Counted from the stretch's first letter, positions 6,404 through 14,181 are shown. The stretch: DNA of 16,148 nt from DASPXY01 sp038227745 (GCA_038227745.1 JBBRPS010000135.1:1-16148), one strand, 5' to 3'. The notes: generated by a model from the letters alone, not told the origin. Numbers and translations are program-made.

Positions 6404-6835
6404 ATGCTGACGACCCGACTGCTCGGTACGATGGCCGTGACCGCCGCCCTGCTGCTGGCGCCCGGCTGCCGGTCCGGCTCCGCCCCGCTGGCGTCCGTAC
6501 GGGGCCAGGTCACCTACCGCGGTCAGCCGCTGCGCACCGGGATCATCGTCTTCACGCCGGACGCCGGCCGCGGCTGTGTCGGCGAACTGTCCATCGCCGA
6601 CGTCCAGCCCGACGGCACCTATCTCTTGAAGAGCGGCAGTGGCACCGGGGCCGCCGTCGGCTGGCACCGCGTCACGGTGTGCGCCGTCCTGTCGGCCGCT
6701 GCCCCTTTACCCGGCCAGCGCTACGCCATCCCCCTCTCCCTGCTGCCGCACAAGTACCGCGACCCCGCGCTGTCCGGCCTGGCGTGCGAGGTCAAGGCCG
6801 ATACGCCCAACACGATCGACTTCCAGCTCGATTGA
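6404..6835 (+). CDS. Small lipoprotein with carboxypeptidase-regulatory-like fold
   Basis: The 143-residue protein has a signal peptide ending in the lipobox LAPGC (18-22), so Cys22 should be lipidated and the protein anchored to a membrane facing the periplasm. The mature part begins with SVRGQVTYRGQPLRTGIIVF (31-50), the hallmark of the beta-sandwich lipoproteins that are numerous in planctomycetes. The later strands include QPDGTYLLKSG (68-78) and a terminal NTIDFQLD. The fold resembles transthyretin-like or carboxypeptidase-regulatory domains, and its function is unknown. A modest AAGG lies about nine bases upstream of the start. It converges on the GT4-like gene, with 42 bases between their stops. 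Confidence 0.85.
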   Translation: MLTTRLLGTMAVTAALLLAPGCRSGSAPLASVRGQVTYRGQPLRTGIIVFTPDAGRGCVGELSIADVQPDGTYLLKSGSGTGAAVGWHRVTVCAVLSAAAPLPGQRYAIPLSLLPHKYRDPALSGLACEVKADTPNTIDFQLD

Positions 6836-6877
6836 ACTCGTTTAGCCGCGGTTGAGCCAGCTTTGGCCGTGCTGCCC

Positions 6878-8656
6878 TCAGTAAACGCCGCGGGCCTTGT
6901 CCAGCGCCTCCTTGAGGCCCTGGTTCCAGCGCTCCGGGGTGAACCGGGTTTCGACGTCCCGCCGCGCCGTCTCCCCGAGGCGCCGCCGCAGTTCATGGTC
7001 CTCGACCAGCCGCGACACCGCCTCGACGAGGCCCTCGACCACCTCGGGGTCACTGGTGAGCATCGGCTCGTAATCCTCGCGCAGCATCCCCGCCTCCTCG
7101 TCCACCCAGGAAACCTTGCCGTACCGACCCTTGACGACCAGGCCGTTGCGCTCGTGGCTGACGTACTCGTCGATGCCCCAGCCGTCGGAGGTGACGACGG
7201 CCAGCCCGTGCGCCATCGCCTGCAGCAGCGAGACGATGTGGACCCGGGCGGCGGGGAGCAGGAAGACGTGGCTCTCGGCCAGCAGGTCCGACAGTTCCTC
7301 CGGGGAGAGGAAGCGGTTGATGACGCGCACCCAGCTGGACTCGAGGATGCGGTGAAAGTGGGCGTCCAGCGGCGGCAGGGTGGTCCGCAGCGTCAGGCGC
7401 AGCTGCGGATAGCGCACGTGCAGGATCGCGAAAGCCTCCAGCAGGTCGAGGCCGCCGCGCACGTACGAGTTGCCGGGGATCTGGCACCAGGAGTTGATGA
7501 AGACCAGGTGCAAGACATCGGGGTCCTCTTCCTCGTGCCTCTGCCAGCGCTCCGGGAGTGGGACGCCGAGGGGCGCGCAGGTGATCTTGGCCCGGATCGT
7601 GTCGCTGCGGAAGAGCCGATCGACCAGCTCGGCGGTGGACTTCATGTGCGTGAGGATGCCGCGGCACTCGTCCGCCTCGAGGAGCGTCCTGACGATCGGG
7701 AAATACGGTGACTCGGCGAGTCGCAACTCGCTCGTCTGGCCGTTGAGGACGAATGGGTAGAAGAGGGTCGTCGGATCCTCGATCTCGATGAGCCAGGGGT
7801 TCTGCCCGTAGGTGTAGGGCATGCTGGTGAGGAACACCAGGCCGCGGTGGTCGGCGAGCAGGAGCTGCGACCGATAATGGCGTGACCGCAGGAAACGCAG
7901 GGTCGGACCGAGGCGGGCGCCGTTGCGCCGCAGCCGGAAGAACAGCCGCAGGAGCACGCCGAGGACGCGCAGGCGGCCGCGCAGGGTGCAACCGGGGCTG
8001 CGCTGGAAGAGGCTCGCGAAGGGCCGCAGCAGCATGGCGAGCAGCAGCCACAGACCGGCGGCCGCCCGGCACAACCCACCGAGGAACCGGCCGATGGTCT
8101 TCCGCCACGGCGGGGCGGGGGCAGGTCGCGGCGGTGGGGAACAGGTGAAGCGGTAGCCCGGCGGCGGGTCAGCGGTGTGCTTGAACTGCGGGTGGCGGCC
8201 ACAGTTCCCCGAGACCTCGTAGATGGGCAGCCAACCGGCGAACTCGACGGGCACCGCCCCGGCCAGGCCACGGAGGCGCTCCTCGAGTTCGGCGCGGGTG
8301 GCACCGCGCAGCACGCCGGCGCGGCGGTTCTCTTCGCGGTTCAGATCCAAGGCACCGGACGCGCGCGGGACGCCGTAGAAGTCGCCGCGGTAGTGGAACA
8401 GGTTGTCCTCCCCGCAACTCCCAACGAACTGCGGTTCGTACTCGTTGACATCGAAGCGTTCGATCAGCTCGTTCAGCTCTTCGCGCCTCGGGGCCGAGAG
8501 GACGGCCGGATGAGTGGTCAGCCGGCCGCGGTCGAGGATTTCTTCCAAATCCAGGAAGCTCGGGACGCCGTAGATGCGTCCGTGGCTGAGGATCAGGCGG
8601 AAGCCCTTGTAGGTGCAGGGATAGGAGTGCTTCGGTCGGGCCGCGAGCTGCGTCAT
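6878..8656 (-). CDS. GT-B/GT4-like glycosyltransferase with N-terminal repeat module
   Basis: The 592-residue protein has a C-terminal GT4-like domain (about 330-590): RGGLDLLEAFAIL (400-412) and SLLQAMAHGLAVVTSDGWG (476-494), the region that binds the nucleotide-sugar donor. The usual E-x7-E pair is missing; the second position is Q479 in LLQAMAHG and the first falls on R471. The N-terminal part (1-130) has two copies of a short module ending in VP: YKGFRLILSHGRIYGVP (16-32) and EDNLFHYRGDFYGVP (83-97). A Pro-rich linker (about 172-185) leads to a hydrophobic, basic stretch (190-243) that may attach it to the membrane. ATG 8656 has CGGAGA just upstream. It lies 65 bases after the preceding glycosyltransferase on the same strand, probably in one operon. 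It likely adds sugars to a surface glycan. Confidence 0.8.
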   Translation of the reverse strand: MTQLAARPKHSYPCTYKGFRLILSHGRIYGVPSFLDLEEILDRGRLTTHPAVLSAPRREELNELIERFDVNEYEPQFVGSCGEDNLFHYRGDFYGVPRASGALDLNREENRRAGVLRGATRAELEERLRGLAGAVPVEFAGWLPIYEVSGNCGRHPQFKHTADPPPGYRFTCSPPPRPAPAPPWRKTIGRFLGGLCRAAAGLWLLLAMLLRPFASLFQRSPGCTLRGRLRVLGVLLRLFFRLRRNGARLGPTLRFLRSRHYRSQLLLADHRGLVFLTSMPYTYGQNPWLIEIEDPTTLFYPFVLNGQTSELRLAESPYFPIVRTLLEADECRGILTHMKSTAELVDRLFRSDTIRAKITCAPLGVPLPERWQRHEEEDPDVLHLVFINSWCQIPGNSYVRGGLDLLEAFAILHVRYPQLRLTLRTTLPPLDAHFHRILESSWVRVINRFLSPEELSDLLAESHVFLLPAARVHIVSLLQAMAHGLAVVTSDGWGIDEYVSHERNGLVVKGRYGKVSWVDEEAGMLREDYEPMLTSDPEVVEGLVEAVSRLVEDHELRRRLGETARRDVETRFTPERWNQGLKEALDKARGVY

Positions 8657-8721
8657 GGGATCTCCGTTCCCCTGGTGAGATGGTTCGTGGCGAAGGCGTG
8701 GGTCGTGGCGGAGAGACGGGG

Positions 8722-9597
8722 TCACGCGAACAGCAGGCGGAGCTGGCGCGCGAGCTTCCGGGCGACGCGGGAGGGCAGGCGGTGCAGCGGCTGCGCCCGG
8801 ACCTTCTTCCAGATCCTGCGCGGCCAGGGGCCGAGGTCCTTCAGGTCCGTGCCGTGCTCCATGTTCAGGTACAGGTTCCGCGCCTGGCGCCGGACTAGCT
8901 CGAACCAATACCTGTTCGCCGGCCCCTTGGGACCGGTGAGCGACATGTTGTTATACGTCGGCGTATCGCCGAGGCCGTGGCCGCCGCCCCGCTCGTAGAA
9001 CGGCTCGATCGGCTGCCAGATGACGACACGGTACAGGTCGAAGAGCACGACGGACAGACCCATGAGCCAGCTATCGACATTGGATTGCCAGCCGAAGTTC
9101 TGGCACACCTCGATGAGCCGCGCCGTGACGACCGGCGAGAGCGGGCCGAAGGCGACGACCCAACGCCGGATGGCCTCCTCGTTCTCGTAGATGCCGGCGA
9201 ACTGTTCAATGGGCGGACGGATCGGGCCAAGGATGCAGAACTCGTCCTTGACGCTCAGGATCTCCGAGACGAAGCCCGGCCGTGTGAACTTGAAATCGTC
9301 CGCGGTCATCAGGCAGAAGCGCGAGCGCGGGTCGCGCTGGGCGAACAGGTATTCCTGCGCGTGGTGCAGAGAGTGGCGGCCCTCGCCCACCGACCAGGTG
9401 AACGTGCGGACCGGGAACGGGTAGCCGGCCAGGACGCCGTCGGCCAGGCGCTGGTCGTCGTCGTCGTCGAACTTGATCAGCCATTCGACGTGCCGGCGTT
9501 CCTCGGGGCTGATGTGCGTGACTGCCGAGTCGAGTAAGCGCTTGAGGTTCGAGTCCGGGTTGTCCTTGGCCCGGGAGCAGAAAAGAATGCTAATCAT
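8722..9597 (-). CDS. GT-A-like glycosyltransferase (family 2 type)
   Basis: The 291-residue protein begins MISILFCSRAKDNPDSNLKR, typical of the first strand of a GT-A nucleotide-sugar fold. It carries the acidic run FDDDDD at 43-48 and a likely metal/donor motif TADDFKF at 98-104, followed by the acceptor side (about 120-225). The last 35 residues are basic. It has no membrane segment and is presumed cytoplasmic and membrane-associated. ATG 9597 is chosen by the start of the fold; GGGGGAA lies about eight bases upstream. It sits between the sulfotransferase and the GT4-like gene on the same strand, which suggests work on the same glycan. Assignment to the GT-A fold is good; donor and acceptor are unknown. 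Confidence 0.7.
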   Translation of the reverse strand: MISILFCSRAKDNPDSNLKRLLDSAVTHISPEERRHVEWLIKFDDDDDQRLADGVLAGYPFPVRTFTWSVGEGRHSLHHAQEYLFAQRDPRSRFCLMTADDFKFTRPGFVSEILSVKDEFCILGPIRPPIEQFAGIYENEEAIRRWVVAFGPLSPVVTARLIEVCQNFGWQSNVDSWLMGLSVVLFDLYRVVIWQPIEPFYERGGGHGLGDTPTYNNMSLTGPKGPANRYWFELVRRQARNLYLNMEHGTDLKDLGPWPRRIWKKVRAQPLHRLPSRVARKLARQLRLLFA

Positions 9598-9701
9598 CCC
9601 TGAGGTTCCCCCTTGTCCAGCAGGAGCAGCCCGTCCCTTCCGTGGGACGCGGGGCGATCCCGGTATTCCCGAGACCGGCCGATGAGAGCGGTAGGACAGG
9701 G

Positions 9702-9731
9702 AGTCTACGTCGCCCCGTCGCCCGGAGTCAA
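9702..9731 (-). promoter_or_regulatory. Promoter candidate for the two glycosyltransferase genes
   Basis: On the minus strand TTGACT (9731-9726, 5 of 6) is followed after 18 bases by TAGACT (9707-9702, 4 of 6). It begins right after the hairpin at 9731-9762 and would give a leader of about 100 bases before ATG 9597. If real, the glycosyltransferase pair can be expressed separately from the sulfotransferase. Confidence 0.45.
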
Positions 9732-9762
9732 TACGTGTTGCCGCAGTGGCGGCAACACGTAT
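9731..9762 (-). terminator. 14-base-stem hairpin after the sulfotransferase gene
   Basis: ATACGTGTTGCCGC (9731-9744) and its exact reverse complement (9749-9762) surround the loop AGTG. It starts 10 bases after the sulfotransferase stop. The minus-strand exit carries no T-run, so it is either a weak terminator or a stop-proximal palindrome of the kind seen after three other genes in this window. Confidence 0.6.
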
Positions 9763-9772
9763 GGGCACCTTG

Positions 9773-11149
9773 TCACGCGCGGCGGGTCCATCTGCGGAAC
9801 CACTCCGCGACCGCACGCCGCACGCGGAACGGCAAAGCGTTGCGGACGCGCGCCACGAAGGCCTGGCACTCCGCGAGCCGCGCCTCCTGCTGTTGCAGTC
9901 GCGCCTCCAGTTCCCGCCGGAAGAGAGCTTGCCCTTCCTGCATACCGCGGAGAACTTCCCGTATTACCTGCTCCCGAACCTCCTGCAGCGAATGGCCGGC
10001 GCGGACGCCCGTGCCGGGACGCGCGGCCGCCTCGTCCAGCGCGACAGGGTCGGGATCCCTGGGAGACTCCGGCACGGCGAAAAAACGGCCCCGGTAGAGT
10101 ACGAGATCATACCCGTGATACCCCACCTCGACCCGCCGTGGGTAGGCGGGATCCAGATCCACGTCGAGGAGCGCCGTGAGATAGTCATCGTCGGAGGCGC
10201 GCGCGAACAGCGCCCGCGCGGCAGCGGCGGGGGCCTCGCTCCCCCGCCGGCCCGGCCCATTCTCCTGTGTCTCGGGCCAGGCGCCGCGCACGGACAGCCC
10301 GAAGCGGTCTTGCAGGAACGCCTCGAGTTCCGCGGTGCGCTCCCGCAGGAGGAGGCGCAAATCGGCCTGCAAGTCGGCCGGGAGTGTTCTCGGCCTGCCC
10401 GGCAGAATGGTTTCCCGCAGCCGGAATGAGGACCAGTCCACATCGGTAGACGCGCCCAGGAAGTCGAGGACCGCCCGCAGCAGGCCGGCGGGGTCGGTGG
10501 CGATGCGTTCGTAGCAGTCCACGAAGATCTGTTCGCGCGGGAACACCGCGAGCCAGCGGCGGAGTTGCCCGAGGTAGTCGCCCGAGAGCAGCGGCCAGGG
10601 GTGGCGGAAGTTCGCGCGCCATTCCTCCGCGCGCACCGCGTCGAGGTCGCTCGCGTACTGACGGAAATTCGCCTCGTGGTGGACGTAGTTGTGGCGGGCG
10701 TGCGACCAGGCCCGCGCCACCGGGTCGCGCATCAGGAAGACGAGTTTCACGCGGGGCAGCAGCGCGCGGATGAGCCGGATCGTGCGGCACGGCAGCACGG
10801 AATACGAGGGGGTCGCCTCGCCCTTGAGGCGGCCGCCCGCGTCCCGGAACTGCCGCGCGTACCAGTGCAGGTCGAGCCACCTGGAATAGGAGCTGAAGTA
10901 CTTCACCTCCTTGACCGCGGGAATGAAGACCTGCGGGTGGCAGGCCAGGTTGGCGGCGAGCCACGTCGAGCCGGTCTTCGGCGGCGAGATGACGAGGAAA
11001 TCCGGGAGAGAACCGGCGGGCGGCCCCGCCAGCCAGGCCGGCCACAGCCCGTACCCGAGGGCGTCGTCGGCTTCCGTTGTGGGGGCGGGTTCCGGGCGGC
11101 GCTCGTCGGCGGGGGGAACGGCGCGAGGGCAGCGCAACTCCATTTGCAT
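9773..11149 (-). CDS. PAPS-dependent sulfotransferase with C-terminal module and coiled coil
   Basis: The 458-residue protein has a sulfotransferase domain at about 45-290. The 5'-phosphosulfate loop is SPPKTGSTW (55-63) and the 3'-phosphate site is RDPVARAWSH (R141, S149). It would move sulfate from PAPS to a sugar or other hydroxyl in the cytoplasm. After a variable linker (about 290-315), residues 342-360 contain VGYHGYDLVLYRGRFFAVP, closely like the two modules in the GT4-like protein. A helix rich in Glu, Arg and Gln follows (about 386-435), probably a coiled coil, then a basic amphipathic end. ATG 11149 is supported by GGAG six bases upstream; an ATG at 11143 is the alternative. It is divergent from the kinase gene and upstream of two glycosyltransferases, pointing to sulfated glycan synthesis. 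Confidence 0.85.
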   Translation of the reverse strand: MQMELRCPRAVPPADERRPEPAPTTEADDALGYGLWPAWLAGPPAGSLPDFLVISPPKTGSTWLAANLACHPQVFIPAVKEVKYFSSYSRWLDLHWYARQFRDAGGRLKGEATPSYSVLPCRTIRLIRALLPRVKLVFLMRDPVARAWSHARHNYVHHEANFRQYASDLDAVRAEEWRANFRHPWPLLSGDYLGQLRRWLAVFPREQIFVDCYERIATDPAGLLRAVLDFLGASTDVDWSSFRLRETILPGRPRTLPADLQADLRLLLRERTAELEAFLQDRFGLSVRGAWPETQENGPGRRGSEAPAAAARALFARASDDDYLTALLDVDLDPAYPRRVEVGYHGYDLVLYRGRFFAVPESPRDPDPVALDEAAARPGTGVRAGHSLQEVREQVIREVLRGMQEGQALFRRELEARLQQQEARLAECQAFVARVRNALPFRVRRAVAEWFRRWTRRA

Positions 11150-11372
11150 GTGGGCTCCGTTACCGTGCGGGTCGGCAGGTCGCAAGCGTCTCGGCTCTCG
11201 GTCGATCAAAAGCCCAAGGATACTCGCGAACGGCAAGAGAACGCCAGAGCAACTCGCCGTGAAGACGGCGGCGCGGTTTCCTCCCGGCCGCTTGCAATCC
11301 GCCCGAGAGTAGCGAATAATAGCCGCTGTCGATATTCCATGTGTCCTTCTCGGAGGGCTCAGGAGGCACCCC
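11150..11372. other. Divergent intergenic region between sulfotransferase and kinase
   Basis: This 223-base gap has a good promoter candidate for the kinase (11292-11320). For the sulfotransferase, the minus strand shows TATTAT (11320-11315 region) without a matching -35 box, so its promoter remains unplaced. Its GC content is lower near 11290-11345 than in the flanking genes. No small gene was found. Confidence 0.4.
11292..11320 (+). promoter_or_regulatory. Sigma70-like promoter for the Ser/Thr kinase gene
   Basis: TTGCAA (11292-11297) is followed after 17 bases by AATAAT (11315-11320), a 5-of-6 match to the -10 consensus. Transcription would start near 11327 and give a leader of about 45 bases. 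The gene has a strong AGGAGG ribosome binding site eight bases before ATG 11373. Confidence 0.5.
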
Positions 11373-13322
11373 ATGACTTTTCGCACCGCCCACCGCCCCG
11401 ACCCCTCCAGCGAGGAGTGGCGCACCTGGCAGCGCGTGCAGGACAGCTACGAGAACGCCTGGCAGTCGCGGCGGCCGTCTCCGGAAGAGTTCCTCGCCGC
11501 GGGCGCCGAGCCGTGGCAGGTCGCGCAGCTCGTCGGCCTGGACCTGCGGCACCGTCTGCGCGACGGCGAGGCGGCCCGCGTCGAGGAGTACCTGGAGCGT
11601 TTCCCCGTCCTTCAGAAGGAGGCGGCGGCCGTGCTGGAACTGATCGAGGCCGAGTACGAATTGCGGCAGGCGGAGGGCGTGACACGGGCGGAGTACGAGC
11701 GGCGGTTCCCAACCTACCGGGAGGAACTGGCCGCCCTGCTGCCGGACGACACCGGCCGCGGGGGCGCCTACGCCACCCTGCAGGACGGGGGGGGCGGCGC
11801 GCAGGCGACGTGGCCGCCGGCCGTCGGCGCGTACGACATCCTCGGCGAGTTGGGCAGCGGCGGCATGGGCATCGTCTACAAGGCCCGTCACCAGGACCTG
11901 GGGCGCGTCGTGGCCCTGAAGATGATCCAGGGGACGGGCAGGGCGCACGTGGAGAGCGTGCGCCGCTTCCGCACCGAGGCCCGGGCGATCGCACGGCTGC
12001 AGCACCCGAACGTCGTGCAGATCTACGACATCGGCGAGCACGAGGGCTGTCCGTACTTCGCCCTGGAGCTGTGCGAGGGCGGCAGCCTCTCGACCTACCT
12101 GAACGGCACGCCCGTGTCCCCCCGGGACGCCGCCCGGCTCGTCGAGACGCTGGCGCGGGCTCTCCAAGCGGCCCACGAGCAGCACGTGATCCACCGCGAC
12201 CTCAAGCCCGCCAACGTCCTCCTCAGCCCTGCTCCCGGGGACGCGCCGCGCGCGCCCGCCCGTGAGGGCGAGCGGCCGCCGCTGGCCGCGTTCGTGCCCA
12301 AGGTGACGGACTTCGGGCTGGCGAAGCACCTCGACGAGGCGGGGCAGACGGCCAGCGGGGCGCTGCTGGGGACGCCGTCCTACATGGCCCCCGAGCAGGT
12401 CAGCGGGGCGGTGAAGGACATGAACGCCGCGGTGGACGTGTACGGCCTGGGGGCGATCCTCTACGAGTGCCTGACGGGCCGGCCGCCGTTCCAGGGCGCG
12501 ACGGCGCTGGCCACGCTGGCGCGGGTGGCGATGGGGGAACTGACGCCGCCGACGCAGCTCAACCCGCACGTGCCGCCCGACCTGAACGCCATCTGCCTGA
12601 AGTGCCTGGCGCGCGAGCCGGCGCAGCGCTACGCCAGTGCGGCCGCCCTGGCGGAGGACCTGCGCCGCCACCTGGGCGGCCAATCGACCCGCGCCCGCCC
12701 CTGGTCCTTCGGAGAACGGCTGCGGAAGCGCGGCCGGCAGTTGGCGCTCGCGGCGCTCGCCGCCGTCCTCGTGCTGGTGGTGCTGCGCGCGGCCTTCCCG
12801 CCGGGGCCGGAAGCCGAGCCGGGCGTCCCACAGGGTGGCAAGGCCGGAGGTCAGCCGGCCGGCGTCGCGAAAGCCGGCGACTCGCCGGTCGTCACCGGGG
12901 GCAAGAAGCTGATCGCCGCCAACGCCGAGAAGATCAGCCGTTTCGCCCACGCCGCGAACACCTACACCTACAAGGGCCACGAGTACCTCGGCCACAAGGA
13001 GACGGAGGACGGCTACCACAAGCTGACGTACCTGTTCACGGTCAAGGGGAACTTCAAGATGAAGACGATGAAGCTGGCGTTCTATTTCCGGGGCGACGGG
13101 CAGTTCCACCACGTCAGCGACGAGAAGTCCACGACGCTCTACGATCCGTTCACGCGGTTGAGCGCGTCGTACCTCAAGCAGCTGCGCCGCGACATGGCCG
13201 GGCGGCCCGACGTGCAGGGCAACGCGGCGCTGCTCCGCACGATTGACCGGGCCAATGGCAAGGAACTGTGCGAGATGTACCTCCGGTTCGCCCAGGCGAC
13301 GGCCAGCGGTCGGTCTCCTTGA
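11373..13322 (+). CDS. Transmembrane Ser/Thr protein kinase (Hanks type)
   Basis: The 649-residue protein has every kinase landmark: glycine loop GSGGMG (161-166), VALK lysine K183, alpha-C glutamate E203, HRDLKPAN (274-281), DFG (313-315), APE (339-341) and D355. An insertion of about 20 residues (287-307) lies between HRDLKPAN and DFG. The cytoplasmic N-terminus (1-150) carries two 'Y..RFP' motifs (EYLERFP near 72 and EYERRFP near 108), often seen in planctomycete kinases. A membrane helix is at about 456-472. The rest (473-649) should lie outside the cytoplasm: a Gly/Pro linker, then a beta-rich domain starting KKLIAANAEKISRF. AGGAGG eight bases upstream fixes the start. The substrate is unknown. 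It is divergent from the sulfated-glycan genes and 12 bases from the stop of a convergent gene. Confidence 0.93.
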   Translation: MTFRTAHRPDPSSEEWRTWQRVQDSYENAWQSRRPSPEEFLAAGAEPWQVAQLVGLDLRHRLRDGEAARVEEYLERFPVLQKEAAAVLELIEAEYELRQAEGVTRAEYERRFPTYREELAALLPDDTGRGGAYATLQDGGGGAQATWPPAVGAYDILGELGSGGMGIVYKARHQDLGRVVALKMIQGTGRAHVESVRRFRTEARAIARLQHPNVVQIYDIGEHEGCPYFALELCEGGSLSTYLNGTPVSPRDAARLVETLARALQAAHEQHVIHRDLKPANVLLSPAPGDAPRAPAREGERPPLAAFVPKVTDFGLAKHLDEAGQTASGALLGTPSYMAPEQVSGAVKDMNAAVDVYGLGAILYECLTGRPPFQGATALATLARVAMGELTPPTQLNPHVPPDLNAICLKCLAREPAQRYASAAALAEDLRRHLGGQSTRARPWSFGERLRKRGRQLALAALAAVLVLVVLRAAFPPGPEAEPGVPQGGKAGGQPAGVAKAGDSPVVTGGKKLIAANAEKISRFAHAANTYTYKGHEYLGHKETEDGYHKLTYLFTVKGNFKMKTMKLAFYFRGDGQFHHVSDEKSTTLYDPFTRLSASYLKQLRRDMAGRPDVQGNAALLRTIDRANGKELCEMYLRFAQATASGRSP

Positions 13323-13334
13323 GGCGTCGCAGAT

Positions 13335-13943
13335 TCATGGCATCCGAGGAATCACATGGCCGAAAAGTTCTTGGCTTATTTTTTCTGCTACGGGTTGGGC
13401 ATCCGGTTCAGAGCGTGCTGGATGGCACCAACGAGAGAGCCTCCTATAGGTCTCATGACCGATGTAGTCCGTATCGAGGTCGCGAAGAATCTCCTCGGCC
13501 AGAGTTTTCCCCCTGCGGTTCTCGATTAAAATGTGGCACAGTCTTCGTACAAGCGAAACATTGCATCCCTTTCTTATCTGGTGAGTCCTGGCAGGATCTC
13601 CCAGCTCATCCAGATTCCATGAGTGGGGACGGTACTTGCGAGGGAGGAGGAAGCACAATTGGTCGTTTATCAATTCCTCGCTGAACTCAACTCGGTGTTG
13701 AGTCATGTATCGCCTGTACCGTTCAATCCAATCCTTCGGACAAGACAGTAGTTGCCAAGCGGAAAACACTTTATTTCTGATCGAGTATATCAATTCGTTT
13801 CCTACGACTTCTTCATCACGGGGTGAATAGCGAATCACCCCATCTTTATCAACGACGTGGTGGACTCTTGCCCCCTTCAAGAGAGAAAGTAAGCGCTGAT
13901 GCAGTTTATCGTTCATAAACTTGAAGGAATAAGTCTGATCCAT
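13335..13943 (-). CDS. 202-residue unknown protein, second gene of AT-rich cassette
   Basis: I do not recognise a family with confidence. The protein is soluble, mixed alpha/beta, with no signal peptide. Notable stretches are DKDGVIRYSPRDEEVVGNEL (32-51), SCPKDWIERYRRYM (67-80) and FLLPRKYRPHSWNLDE (98-113). The part after residue 113 has a different, more helical character (LAEEILRDLDTDY near 148-160) and could be a second domain. ATG 13943 is preferred because GAGGT lies eight bases upstream and the frame before it belongs to the shadow of the Cys-rich gene. Base composition is strikingly low in GC: 22 of 60 in 13741-13800 against 46 of 60 in 12661-12720 within the kinase. This suggests recent acquisition. 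It starts 16 bases after the Cys-rich gene stops, so the two are probably co-transcribed. Confidence 0.7.
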   Translation of the reverse strand: MDQTYSFKFMNDKLHQRLLSLLKGARVHHVVDKDGVIRYSPRDEEVVGNELIYSIRNKVFSAWQLLSCPKDWIERYRRYMTQHRVEFSEELINDQLCFLLPRKYRPHSWNLDELGDPARTHQIRKGCNVSLVRRLCHILIENRRGKTLAEEILRDLDTDYIGHETYRRLSRWCHPARSEPDAQPVAEKISQELFGHVIPRMP

Positions 13944-13959
13944 CTCTGCTACCTCATAA

Positions 13960-14181
13960 TCAATTTGGCCTCTCAAAAGAGGTCGTATGGCCGCAGTCGC
14001 AAGCAAAAGGGTTGCCGCCCGGCGTGTGGCAGCCTGCGGCTTGACAAGCCCCTTCAGATGCGGCCTTGGCGTCTTGGTATGCAGGACCGTAGCCGATGAA
14101 GCGAGCGTTGCAGTGCGCTGGACAATTTCCGCGAGGCTTTGTGGTGCATCTCCACCGCCACCGTGCCTTTTTCTTCGCCAT
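13960..14181 (-). CDS. 73-residue Cys-rich small protein, likely metal-binding
   Basis: It starts MAKKKARWRWRCTTKPRGNC. It has seven cysteines (12, 20, 24, 46, 51, 61, 63) and histidines next to them (23, 52, 65), with spacing C-x7-C-x3-C, C-x4-C and C-x-C. This looks like one or two zinc-binding knuckles, and the basic, Trp-rich start could touch nucleic acid. ATG 14181 has GGGAG six bases upstream. There is no signal peptide, so a cytoplasmic place is expected. A -10 box candidate lies about 48 bases upstream. It is the first gene of a two-gene unit with the 202-residue protein. The family is not recognised; a disulfide-rich or DNA-binding partner protein are both possible. Confidence 0.65.
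   Translation of the reverse strand: MAKKKARWRWRCTTKPRGNCPAHCNARFIGYGPAYQDAKAASEGACQAAGCHTPGGNPFACDCGHTTSFERPN

Noticed and set aside
11160..13112. A 650-codon minus-strand open frame
   Set aside because: It is antisense to the clearly genuine Ser/Thr kinase. The residues are Arg/Leu/Val/Gly-rich without motifs.
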